A stretch of DNA of 64,000 nucleotides from assembly GCA_937960895.1 (NCBI GenBank), contig CALCJD010000117.1:1-64000 (forward strand), read 5' to 3'. A program made the translations under genes and the position numbers. Below the pieces are notes generated by a model, which was given only the letters and a program-made list of their open reading frames with translations, made no database searches and had not been told where the DNA came from. This stretch comes from an uncultured Spartobacteria bacterium (lineage in GTDB: Bacteria > Verrucomicrobiota > Verrucomicrobiia > Chthoniobacterales > Terrimicrobiaceae). Below, piece by piece: positions 1 to 8,325 of the stretch (position 1 is the first letter of the stretch; every line of letters starts with the position of its first letter).

Positions 1-1464
1 CTAGCGCATGGCGTCGAGCAGGGCCGCGACCGGAATCGTGGCGAAAACGGTCGCCGAATCCGACATGGCGTACGGAATGACGAGCCGATCCCGGTGCACG
101 AGGGCGCCGCAGGTGTAGACGACGTTCGGCACATACCCCTCCCGCTCCTCCGGCGAGGGTTTGATGAGCGGCTCGCGGAGCCGGCCGATGACCCTGGTGG
201 GATCGTCCCGGTCGAGGAGGATGGCGGATATGCAGTACTTCCGCATCGGACCGACCCCGTGGGTCAGCACGAGCCAGCCGGCCTCCGTTTCGATGGGCGA
301 ACCGCAGTTGCCCAACTGCACGAATTCCCAGGCTTCGGCCGGACGGAGAATGACCTTCGATTCAAACCAGAAGTGCAGGTGGTCGGAGAACATGATGTGG
401 ATGTTCTCGCTGTCCTGGCGCGAGAGCATGCAGTAGCAGCCGTTGATGCGCCGCGGAAACAGGGCCATGCCCTTGTTCTGGATGGCCGGACCGTTGAGCG
501 TGCAGATCTTGAAGTGCAGAAAATCCCGCGTCTCCAGCAATTGGGGCAGAATGACCCTCCCGTCATACGCCGTGTAGGTTGCGAAGTAGGTGGCGGTTCC
601 GTCCTCCTCCTGGAAACGCACGAAGCGCGCATCCTCGATGCCGTTGCTCTGGCTCGGGGAAAACGGGAAGATGATGCGCTCGGACACGTTCTGGGACGGA
701 TCGAAGGCCACCTCGTAGTTCGACTGGGCCAGCAGGATCATGCGATCGGCCACCGTCGCCGCTTCGCTGCCCGGATGTGACCGGCGCACGGTGCGGATGG
801 CATCCTGCAGCTGCTCCATCGTGAAATGGGGGCCGAGCGCCCCCAGGACGCCGCGGGAAAAGGGATTGTCGAGCCCCATCTCCGCGAGCTTGCGGGAAAA
901 AAGCGTGCGCTCGAAGGTCGCGGACAGCACCGGACGCGGTTCGGTGACATAGCGGGAGGGCGGGTCGATGACAATTTCCCCGCCGGGACGCACCAGGCCG
1001 GACCGGAATGTGATGGAGGAAATGTGCCCCTCCCCGGTGGCCCGCAGGCTCAGGATGACCCGGAGCGCCCCCTCCGGCACGCCCTCCTGATCCGGATGCG
1101 GCACGATGCTGGGATTGAAGAGCGCGGCGGACTCGAGGGAATATTCGTTCGTGAAATAGGCGCCGATGAGGAGCTTTCTATCCATGGAGAGCTCCCGGTC
1201 CGTCGGCAGGTACTCCCGCACCCGGGCGTAGTGGGAGAGGAGAATGCGGCGGATGTCAAGATGACGGCCCTCAAAGTCGTCAAACACCTCGCCCAGAACC
1301 GCCTTCACCTCCGCATCCCCCAGGGACAGCACCCGGGAAAGAATCTTCAGGGTCCGGCCCGCCACATTTCCGGCATCCCCGGACGGCACAAAGGGCCGCA
1401 CCAACACGCGGGTGGGGTCGGGCCGGATCATCAGCGGCAGCCGACGGATCGGGATCTCATTCAT
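1..1464 (-). CDS. GH130-family glycosidase/mannoside phosphorylase
   Basis: Predicted 487-residue cytoplasmic enzyme of glycoside hydrolase family 130, whose members mostly phosphorolyse beta-mannosides to mannose-1-phosphate. The five-bladed propeller core occupies roughly residues 250-487. It contains the NGIEDARF segment (about 274-281), with the Asp proposed as proton donor in the family, the GNCGSPIETEAGW region and a PYAMSDSA segment near the C-terminus. The N-terminal 200 residues form the extra helical region seen in longer members. I chose the ATG at 1464 because it overlaps the stop of the upstream glycosyltransferase gene by 4 nt (ATGA), so the two are translationally coupled. The exact substrate and the split between phosphorylase and hydrolase cannot be told from sequence alone. 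Confidence 0.85.
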   Translation of the reverse strand: MNEIPIRRLPLMIRPDPTRVLVRPFVPSGDAGNVAGRTLKILSRVLSLGDAEVKAVLGEVFDDFEGRHLDIRRILLSHYARVREYLPTDRELSMDRKLLIGAYFTNEYSLESAALFNPSIVPHPDQEGVPEGALRVILSLRATGEGHISSITFRSGLVRPGGEIVIDPPSRYVTEPRPVLSATFERTLFSRKLAEMGLDNPFSRGVLGALGPHFTMEQLQDAIRTVRRSHPGSEAATVADRMILLAQSNYEVAFDPSQNVSERIIFPFSPSQSNGIEDARFVRFQEEDGTATYFATYTAYDGRVILPQLLETRDFLHFKICTLNGPAIQNKGMALFPRRINGCYCMLSRQDSENIHIMFSDHLHFWFESKVILRPAEAWEFVQLGNCGSPIETEAGWLVLTHGVGPMRKYCISAILLDRDDPTRVIGRLREPLIKPSPEEREGYVPNVVYTCGALVHRDRLVIPYAMSDSATVFATIPVAALLDAMR

Positions 1465-3740
1465 AGGGTTTTTTCGGTGTTCGACGAGGTGAACATGTTC
1501 TGGGCGCGGCGCATCTCCGCGAGGGAGATCAGGAAGGCCAGGGTGGACTCGGCGCCCTCGTTTTGGTTCGTGCGGTCGATGTGCAGCCCGTCCCGGCAGC
1601 CGCCCGTCTGGGCGTCGTAGAGCGGCAGTCCGAGATCGTTGCCCCCGAGGAACCACTCAAAGGCCTTGCGGGCCTCGCGCAGCCACCAGGTCTCGCCGGT
1701 GGCCCCGTAGGCCTCCAGGCAGGCGCTCAGCATGGCGTTGGCTTCGATCGGCTGCTGGTCAAAACGGGCGGGCTCGCCGCCGCGGACCCAGAAGCCGTTC
1801 GACCCGATGGGCCGGAAACATCCGCCTTCCCCGCGCTGGTGATCCGCCAGCCAGCGGAGCGTCTTCAATCCGGCTTCCAGCATTTCGGAGCGTTCCATCC
1901 AGCGCCCGGTGAGGATGAGCGCCTGGGAAATCCGGGCGTTGTCGTAAGCCACCACATCCTCAAACCAGAGCCAGTCGTGGTCCGACACGTCCTCGAACAG
2001 TTTCAGCAGCCGTTCCGCCAGCATGGCACGCAGGCGGTTCGCCAGCAGGTCGCCGCTGAGCGTGCGCAGGTATTCATGCAGGCCCAGAATGGTAAACGCC
2101 CAGGCGCGCGGGGAGGTGAATTGCTCGACGGCGCCCACCGCGGACTCGAACAAATGCGCCGCCCACTCGCGCAGGCTGTTGCTGCGGGAGCGGCCGACGC
2201 AGGTGCCGAGGGCCCAGAGGGCGCGTCCATGACTGTCCTCCGACCCCACCTCTTCGAGCCAGGTGCGGTTGAAGGACATGAAATTGCGGAACCTTCCGGC
2301 CGACGGATCGTAGGCATTCTGCAGGAAGGCCGCATACGCCCCGGTGATCCGGTAGGTTTCCGGAAAGATGTCGTCCAGCTCGTCGAGCAGCATCATCAGA
2401 ATCAGCGCCCGGGCATTGTCATCGGTGCAGTATCCGTGTTCGAAATTCGGCACCGTGAACGTGGCGTGCTGAAAGATGCCGGTCGAATCGGTGAGCCGCA
2501 GCAGATGCGCATATTTCGGCGTCGGGAGCTCGCTCCGGCGGCGGTCGAGGGTCGGCGCGGCATAGGCCGGGCGCGCGTGACGGTGTTCAAGCCGCGCGCG
2601 TTCAAAGCTGTTGACGTAAAGATGCGCCACGTTGGACCACACCATTTCGCGTCCGAGCCTGTAGGCATTCTTGCGCATGGCGTGGCGCTCGGTTTCGTTC
2701 TGCAGCAGATGGCGCACGGCGCGGGCGATGGCCGAGGCGTCATTGAAGGGCACCAGGACGCCCCGTCCGTCCGCCAGAAGCTCCGCCGCGTGCCAATACG
2801 GTGTGGAGATCACCGCCTTGCCCGCGCCGAAGCTGTAGGCCAGCGTGCCGCTGGTGATCTGCTCCTCGTTCAGATACGGCGTGATGTAGATGTCGGCCGC
2901 ACCGATGAATTCCGTCAGCTCGTTGAGTCCGACAAAGCGGTTGAAAAACAGGACGTTTTTGCTGACCCCGTTCTTCTCGGCGAGGCGCTCCAGGCTCAGG
3001 CGGTAGGTCTCCCCCTGATCCCGGACGAGGTTCGGATGGGTGGCCCCGAGGATGATGTAGACCACATTGGGAAAGTCGGCGACGATTTCCGGCAGGGCGT
3101 TCAGAACGTTCTCGATGCCCTTGTTGGGTGAGAGCAGGCCGAAGGTGAGCAGCACCTGCCTTCCCTCCACACCGAACTGATCCTTGTGGAAATTGGGATC
3201 CACAAACGGCACGTCCGGAATACCGTGCGGGATGACGTCGATTTTCTCCTCCGGCACCTTGTAGATGTCGCGGAGAAACTCGACGCCCCGCTCGCTCATG
3301 ACGACAAGCCGGGCGGACAACCGGATGATTTCCTCGAAGACGCGGCGCTGTTCGGGATCCGGGTTCCGCAAAATGGTGTGCAATGTGGTCACCACCGGCA
3401 TCCGCAGGGCGCTCAGGGTGGCCAGCAGATGCGACCCCGCGCGGCCGCCGAAGATGCCGAACTCATGCTGGACGCTCAGCACGTCGACATTGGCCAGATT
3501 GAGAAAATCCGCCGCCCGGCCATACGCGGGCAGTTCGCGCTCGGGAATCTCAAACCGGACCTCCGGCGGGTAGTCATATCCCTCCAGCCGGTCGGTCACC
3601 GCCACCACCGGACACTGCAGGTCCGGGTAGCGCTGACTGACCGCCTGACGAAGGTCGTTCGTGAAGGTGGCGATGCCGCACTGGCGGGGCGGGTAGTCGC
3701 CCAAAAACGCAATTTTTCGAAGAGGTGTGGGAAAGTCCAT
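1461..3740 (-). CDS. GT4 glycosyltransferase fused to an alpha/alpha-barrel domain
   Basis: 759 residues in two parts. Residues 1-380 form a GT-B, GT4-type glycosyltransferase: the N-terminal GDYPPRQCGIATFT loop is typical of mannosyl/glucosyl transferases, PHGIPD lies near 171, and the nucleotide-sugar binding region EEQITSGTLAYSFGAGKAV lies near 292-310. Residues 400-745 are helical, with GYCTDDNARAL and repeated Trp/Asp-rich motifs that resemble an (alpha/alpha)6 barrel of the glycosidase type. The gene is coupled to the GH130 gene. GT4 plus GH130 neighbours are commonly seen in beta-mannoside metabolism, so a role in making and recycling a mannose-containing glycan is likely but inferred. 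No signal peptide is seen. Confidence 0.82.
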   Translation of the reverse strand: MDFPTPLRKIAFLGDYPPRQCGIATFTNDLRQAVSQRYPDLQCPVVAVTDRLEGYDYPPEVRFEIPERELPAYGRAADFLNLANVDVLSVQHEFGIFGGRAGSHLLATLSALRMPVVTTLHTILRNPDPEQRRVFEEIIRLSARLVVMSERGVEFLRDIYKVPEEKIDVIPHGIPDVPFVDPNFHKDQFGVEGRQVLLTFGLLSPNKGIENVLNALPEIVADFPNVVYIILGATHPNLVRDQGETYRLSLERLAEKNGVSKNVLFFNRFVGLNELTEFIGAADIYITPYLNEEQITSGTLAYSFGAGKAVISTPYWHAAELLADGRGVLVPFNDASAIARAVRHLLQNETERHAMRKNAYRLGREMVWSNVAHLYVNSFERARLEHRHARPAYAAPTLDRRRSELPTPKYAHLLRLTDSTGIFQHATFTVPNFEHGYCTDDNARALILMMLLDELDDIFPETYRITGAYAAFLQNAYDPSAGRFRNFMSFNRTWLEEVGSEDSHGRALWALGTCVGRSRSNSLREWAAHLFESAVGAVEQFTSPRAWAFTILGLHEYLRTLSGDLLANRLRAMLAERLLKLFEDVSDHDWLWFEDVVAYDNARISQALILTGRWMERSEMLEAGLKTLRWLADHQRGEGGCFRPIGSNGFWVRGGEPARFDQQPIEANAMLSACLEAYGATGETWWLREARKAFEWFLGGNDLGLPLYDAQTGGCRDGLHIDRTNQNEGAESTLAFLISLAEMRRAQNMFTSSNTEKTL

Positions 3741-4195
3741 GGCAGAAAACGATCACTCGATGATGCGACGATAGGGGAGCCTCGGGAAAAAATCCGACGC
3801 CCCGGACGGGGTCCAACGGCCGTTCAACGCCTCCCACCCCCTTTCCCTGGTCCTGGCGTTGCGAACGGAATGATCGGAACGATTCGATTTCCTTCGTTGA
3901 TGCGATGATTTCTCCTTGGTCATACGTCAATGGAAGGTTCGAACCGGCGAAAATCGGGGCCTTCCTGGCCGAACAAACCGGGCGCACAACCCACCGGGCT
4001 GACGGCTGGTCGGGACCTCCCATTCCCGCCGGGAATTCCGGACGGATGCGATCCGGCGGATCCGTCCTGTCCTTGCAAAATAAGAAATTTTCGGAACCAT
4101 GCAAGGCCCTGCAACATCCGGCCCGCCGGGCCGCAAAACGCCAACCGGGAGACCGCGTTTGCACCGCGCGGAAATTCGGTTCACATTGGACGCTT
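3741..4195. other. 455-nt intergenic region with hairpin upstream of uvrB
   Basis: This is the only gap above 300 nt. It separates the divergent glycosyltransferase and uvrB genes, so it must hold both promoters. I see no convincing protein, no RNA gene and no clear sigma-70 pair. The one clear structure is an 8-bp inverted repeat at 4040-4067 (listed separately), followed by an A/T-rich stretch at 4072-4090. Confidence 0.5.
4040..4067. promoter_or_regulatory. 8-bp inverted repeat in uvrB upstream region
   Basis: GGACGGAT at 4040-4047 pairs perfectly with ATCCGTCC at 4060-4067 across a 12-nt loop. No T-run follows it, so it is a weak candidate for an intrinsic terminator. It could be a protein-binding dyad or a leader hairpin about 130 nt before the uvrB start. 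Function is unknown. Confidence 0.35.
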
Positions 4196-6352
4196 ATGTC
4201 ATTCGAGCTTGCTGCGACATACGAACCCCGCGGAGACCAGGCCCAGGCCATCGAGAAGCTCACGCGTTCGCTGGAAGCCGGCAACCGTCACCAGACCCTG
4301 CTGGGCGTGACCGGATCGGGCAAGACGTTCACGATTGCCAATGTCATCCGCGAGCTCAACCGCCCCACGCTGGTGATGTCCCACAACAAGACCCTGGCGG
4401 CGCAGCTTTACAGCGAGTTCAAGCAGTTCTTCCCGCGCAACGCGGTGGAGTATTTCGTCAGCTATTTCGATTATTACCAGCCCGAGGCCTACATTCCCCG
4501 CACCGACACGTACATCGAGAAGGACTCGTCGATCAACGAGGAGATCGAGCGCCTGCGCCTCTCCGCGGTCAGCTCGCTTCTCTCCCGCCGCGACACCATC
4601 GTGGTGGCCAGCGTGTCGTGCATCTACGGCCTGGCCTCGCCGGAGGATTTCCTGCAGATGCTGGTCACGATCAAGCAGGGCCAGCAGATGACCCGCGAGG
4701 CGTTTCTCGCGAAGCTTGTCGACATGCTGTACGAACGCAACGACGTGGCGTTCGGACGGGGGAAGTTCCGGGTGCGCGGCGACGTGGTCGAGGTGCACCA
4801 GGCCCAGGTCGACGACGAGGCCATCCGGGTGGAGTTTTTCGGCGACGAAATCGAACGCATCAGCCGCTTCGATCCCCTCACCGGCCATGTGAACGACACG
4901 CTGACGACGCTGACCATCTACCCGGCCAAGCAGTTCGTCACGCCCTACGACAAGCTCCAGCGGGCCGCGCGGTCCATCCGCGAGGAGCTCGAGGAACGGG
5001 TGGCGTATTTCGAACGCAACAACCAGCTCATCGAGGCCCAGCGCATCCGGCAGCGCACCGAGTTCGATCTCGAGATGATGCTTGAAATGGGATTCTGCAA
5101 CGGCATCGAGAATTATTCCCGCCATCTCTCCGGGCGTCCCGCCGGCTCGCGACCCTACACGCTGATGGACTTCATGCCGGAGGACTTCCTGCTCGTCATC
5201 GATGAATCGCACGCCACCGTTCCCCAGATCGGCGGCATGTACGCCGGCGACCAGTCCCGCAAGTCGGTGCTGGTGAACTACGGTTTCCGCCTCCCCAGCG
5301 CGATGGACAACCGTCCGCTCAGCTTCGATGAATTCATGGGCATGACCAGGCAGACGGTTTACGTCAGCGCCACACCCGGTGAATTCGAACTGCGCAACAG
5401 CGTGGTGGGAAACACCTCGTACCTGCCCAATCCCGACAAGAGCTTCCGCGAACAGAAAAAGTCCGTGACCGTGCGGCTGCCGGCCGGCGCGGAATTCGAT
5501 CCGCACAAACCCGGGGCGCCGCTGGTGGTCGAGCAGATCATCCGCCCGACCGGACTTCTCGATCCCAAGATCACCATCCGTCCGCTGAAGGGACAGATCG
5601 ACGAAACCATCGAACTCTGCCGCCGGCGCATCGAGGCCGGGGAGCGGGTTTTGGTGACCACCCTGACCAAGCGCACCGCGGAGGACCTGGCCGACTACCT
5701 GCGGGATGTCGGCATGAAGGTGCGCTATCTGCACAGCGACATCGACACGATTGAGCGGGTGGAAATCCTGCGGGGACTTCGCGCCGGCGACTGCGACGTG
5801 CTGGTCGGCATCAACCTGCTCCGCGAAGGCCTCGACCTGCCGGAGGTTTCGCTGGTGTGCATTCTTGACGCGGACAAGGAGGGGTACCTGCGCAGCCAGA
5901 CGAGCCTCATTCAGACCGCCGGGCGCGCCGCGCGCCATGTCAACGGCGAGGTGGTGCTTTTTGCCGACGAGATCACCGGCAGCATGCAGGCGCTGATCGA
6001 GGTCACCGAATACCGCCGGGCGCGCCAGATCGCCTACAACAAGGAACACGGCATCACGCCGAAGAGCGTGCAGCGGGCCGTGCAGGAAAGCCTCCACGTC
6101 GTGCTGAAGGGCAAGGAGGTCGAGCAGAGCATCGTCAGGGAATCCCCCGCCGACTTCGATCTGCACGAACTCATCCGCGAACTCGAACGCGACATGGCCA
6201 CGGCCGCGGCCAATCTCGAGTACGAAAAGGCCGCCCTGCTCCGCGACCAGATCATGGAACTGAAAAACGGCGCCGGGCTTGCCAAAATCGATCCCGCCCC
6301 CGCCAAGCCGTCGAAGTATCCCGCGCGCGGACGCAAAAAAGCCGCGCGGTAG
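4196..6352 (+). CDS. uvrB: UvrABC excinuclease subunit B
   Basis: 718 residues, normal length for UvrB, the DNA-damage recognition helicase of nucleotide excision repair that works with UvrA and UvrC. Walker A GVTGSGKT lies at 37-44. The beta-hairpin region that clamps DNA (YFDYYQPEAYIP) and the DESHATVPQ motif are intact, helicase motifs follow (GINLLREGLDLPE, QTAGRAARH), and the C-terminal UVR motif (ELERDMATAAANLEYEKAA) that contacts UvrC is present. The tail is rich in Lys/Arg. The start at 4196 gives the canonical MSFELAATYEP N-terminus. Upstream in-frame codons are present but have no coding character. There is no strong Shine-Dalgarno sequence and no recognisable SOS box. Confidence 0.97.
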   Translation: MSFELAATYEPRGDQAQAIEKLTRSLEAGNRHQTLLGVTGSGKTFTIANVIRELNRPTLVMSHNKTLAAQLYSEFKQFFPRNAVEYFVSYFDYYQPEAYIPRTDTYIEKDSSINEEIERLRLSAVSSLLSRRDTIVVASVSCIYGLASPEDFLQMLVTIKQGQQMTREAFLAKLVDMLYERNDVAFGRGKFRVRGDVVEVHQAQVDDEAIRVEFFGDEIERISRFDPLTGHVNDTLTTLTIYPAKQFVTPYDKLQRAARSIREELEERVAYFERNNQLIEAQRIRQRTEFDLEMMLEMGFCNGIENYSRHLSGRPAGSRPYTLMDFMPEDFLLVIDESHATVPQIGGMYAGDQSRKSVLVNYGFRLPSAMDNRPLSFDEFMGMTRQTVYVSATPGEFELRNSVVGNTSYLPNPDKSFREQKKSVTVRLPAGAEFDPHKPGAPLVVEQIIRPTGLLDPKITIRPLKGQIDETIELCRRRIEAGERVLVTTLTKRTAEDLADYLRDVGMKVRYLHSDIDTIERVEILRGLRAGDCDVLVGINLLREGLDLPEVSLVCILDADKEGYLRSQTSLIQTAGRAARHVNGEVVLFADEITGSMQALIEVTEYRRARQIAYNKEHGITPKSVQRAVQESLHVVLKGKEVEQSIVRESPADFDLHELIRELERDMATAAANLEYEKAALLRDQIMELKNGAGLAKIDPAPAKPSKYPARGRKKAAR

Positions 6353-6428
6353 GCCCGAACCCCGGTCTTACACCTGCTCCCGACCTTGCACCGGTCTGGC
6401 AGGCGGCGGGAACGCCTGCGCAGGTGAA

Positions 6429-6462
6429 TCAGGGGGCGGCAACCGCACGCCGCTCCCCCTGA
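6429..6462. terminator. Bidirectional hairpin between uvrB and convergent Gfo/Idh gene
   Basis: TCAGGGGG (6429-6436) pairs with CCCCCTGA (6455-6462). The stem continues as CGGC/GCCG after a 2-nt bulge, giving a very stable 12-bp hairpin between convergent stops. It has no long T-run, so it may act as a bidirectional stopper or 3-prime-end stabiliser. Confidence 0.55.
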
Positions 6463-6467
6463 CCGGT

Positions 6468-7544
6468 TCAGGCAATCCGCTTCGCGGCCGCCTGGGCCTT
6501 GAGACAGAGCTCCGCGGCCTTAAACGCGTGCTCCTGGGTCATGGCGTTTTCCGTCCGGTTGAGGACGTCGAGGATCAACTGTCCGAAGAACGGATATCCG
6601 ACGCGGCCCCTGCAGGGAATGTGGTGTTCGCGCTGGCCGTCCACGAGATAGAGATGATCGCCCTCGGGATCGTCCGCCGCCACCTGCAGGTATTTGCGAA
6701 GCTCGATGTATCCCTTGGTGCCGAGGATGACGGTGCGTCCGTCGCCCCAGGTGCGCAGGCCGTCCGGCGTGAACCAGTCCACGCGATAATATCCGGACGC
6801 CCCGTTGTCGGCGGTGAGCGACGCCTCGCCGAAATCCTCCAGCTCGGGATATTCCGGATGGCCAAAATTGCCGACCGCGGCGTGGTTCACCGTGGCGTCC
6901 TTCGCGCCGGTGTAATGGAGGAACTGCTCACTCTGGTGGCTGCCGATGTCGCAAAGGATGCCGCCGTATTGTTCGCGGTTGAAAAACCACGACGGACGCG
7001 AAGCGGCTTTGAGCCGGTGCGGTCCGAGGCCCAGCGTCTGAACCACGCGTCCGATCACACCGTCCCGGACCAACTGGTCGGCGAGAACCGCACATTCCAC
7101 GTGCAGGCGCTCGCTGTAATAGACCATGTATTTCCGTCCGGTGCGCGCGGCGGTCTCCCGCGCGACCGCCAGCTGGTCCAGTGTGGTGAACGGCGTCTTG
7201 TCCGTGAAATAATCCTTCCCGGCCTCCATCACGCGACAGCCGAGCGGACCGCGCAGATTCGGAATGGCGGCCGCGGCGACAAGCTTCACCTCCGGGTCGT
7301 CGAGGATCGTCTCCAGGCTCGGCGCGGGTCGGGTTCCCGGGTATTTTTTGCAGAACTCCGCCACGCGGTTGGGATCGGAGTCATACACCCACTTCAACAC
7401 GCCCCCCGCCTCAATCAGGCCGTTACACTGACCGAAGATGTGACCGTGGTCGAGATGGGTGGCGGCAAAGACAAAATCCCCGGGCTGGCAAACCGGAGCC
7501 GGCTTGCCCTGCGGGGCGTAGTTCATTCCATCGGATCGGGACAT
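6468..7544 (-). CDS. Gfo/Idh/MocA-family protein with degenerate nucleotide motif
   Basis: 358 residues resembling the Gfo/Idh/MocA oxidoreductase fold: a Rossmann-like N-terminal half, then a beta-sheet substrate domain with SHQSEQFLHYTG and GTKGYIELRKYLQ segments. The first beta-strand turn reads FVFAATHLDHGH instead of a GxGxxG dinucleotide loop, and the usual EKP catalytic motif is replaced by DKTPFTT. It is therefore a divergent branch that may bind NAD(P) differently. The start at 7544 lies 5 nt past the stop of the upstream TIM-barrel gene; a second ATG at 7526 is possible, and neither has a good ribosome site. It is the last gene of a leftward sugar-oxidation operon. Confidence 0.8.
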   Translation of the reverse strand: MSRSDGMNYAPQGKPAPVCQPGDFVFAATHLDHGHIFGQCNGLIEAGGVLKWVYDSDPNRVAEFCKKYPGTRPAPSLETILDDPEVKLVAAAAIPNLRGPLGCRVMEAGKDYFTDKTPFTTLDQLAVARETAARTGRKYMVYYSERLHVECAVLADQLVRDGVIGRVVQTLGLGPHRLKAASRPSWFFNREQYGGILCDIGSHQSEQFLHYTGAKDATVNHAAVGNFGHPEYPELEDFGEASLTADNGASGYYRVDWFTPDGLRTWGDGRTVILGTKGYIELRKYLQVAADDPEGDHLYLVDGQREHHIPCRGRVGYPFFGQLILDVLNRTENAMTQEHAFKAAELCLKAQAAAKRIA

Positions 7545-7549
7545 GGCAA

Positions 7550-8320
7550 TCAGCTGATTAGGTTGGTTTTGATGTATTCGAAGCTCTGGCGGAGGGACTC
7601 CATCGGATCGCCCGGACAGACGTCCTGCTCGACAATGAACCACCGGCAGCCCGAGCGTTCCGCGGCGGCAATGATGCGGGAGAAATTCAGATTGCCCGCG
7701 CCGATCTCGCAGAAGGCGTGCTGGCTCTCGTTCGTGATCTGATAGTCCTTGAGGTGGAGGAGCGGCAGGCGGCCGGCCAGTTTTTCGCACCACTCCACGT
7801 TGTCGCCCCCGCCGTAGTGCACCCAGAATGTGTCAAGCTCGGCCTGAACGTGCTTCGGATTGGTCCGGCCGAAAATCCGTTCGAAAATCGTTTTGCCGCC
7901 CAGCTTGCGGAATTCGTGTTGGTGATTGTGGTAGCACAGCGTGAGTCCCGCCGCGGCCATGGCGGCGCCGGCCTTGTCGAGTTTGTCGATCATTTCATCC
8001 ACCGCCGCTTCGCTCGAAAAATCGACCCCCGCCGGGAAGGGATAGGCGGTGAATTTACAGCGAAGTTTCTGGAGGCGTTCGATGACCTTTTCGGTCTCAT
8101 CGAGGATGACCGGACCCGGTTCGTGCGTGGCGCAGCAGACGAGGCCTTCGCCGTCGAGGATCCGGTTGAGTTCCTCCTCGGCGATGGGGCCCATTCCGCT
8201 GACCTGCACGGCGGTGTATCCGATTTCGCGCACGCGGCGGAGAGTGGCGGCAATGTCGGCCGGCGTCTTCAGCAGATCCCGGCAGGTGTAGAGTTGGGCG
8301 GCGACTTGGTCGATTTTCAT
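7550..8320 (-). CDS. Sugar phosphate isomerase/epimerase-like TIM barrel
   Basis: 256 residues of the xylose-isomerase-like TIM-barrel superfamily (AP-endonuclease 2 / IolE-IolI type). Visible features are the N-terminal VAAQLYTCRDLLKTPADIAATL, then YHNHQHEF (metal-ligand His/Glu), ELDTFWVHYGGGD and the late HLKDYQI motif, together giving the usual divalent metal site. Relatives isomerise, epimerise or dehydrate keto-sugars and inositols. It sits 5 nt from the start of an adjacent leftward Gfo/Idh gene and 5 nt after another, so an oxidoreductase-isomerase pathway is likely. The start at 8320 follows from the conserved MKIDQVAAQ N-terminus. The substrate is unknown. Confidence 0.85.
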   Translation of the reverse strand: MKIDQVAAQLYTCRDLLKTPADIAATLRRVREIGYTAVQVSGMGPIAEEELNRILDGEGLVCCATHEPGPVILDETEKVIERLQKLRCKFTAYPFPAGVDFSSEAAVDEMIDKLDKAGAAMAAAGLTLCYHNHQHEFRKLGGKTIFERIFGRTNPKHVQAELDTFWVHYGGGDNVEWCEKLAGRLPLLHLKDYQITNESQHAFCEIGAGNLNFSRIIAAAERSGCRWFIVEQDVCPGDPMESLRQSFEYIKTNLIS

Positions 8321-8325
8321 AGGAT

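Noticed and set aside
4199..6166. Long open frame antisense to uvrB
   Set aside because: It is a shadow of high-GC codon usage in uvrB; its translation is compositionally odd and has no domain.
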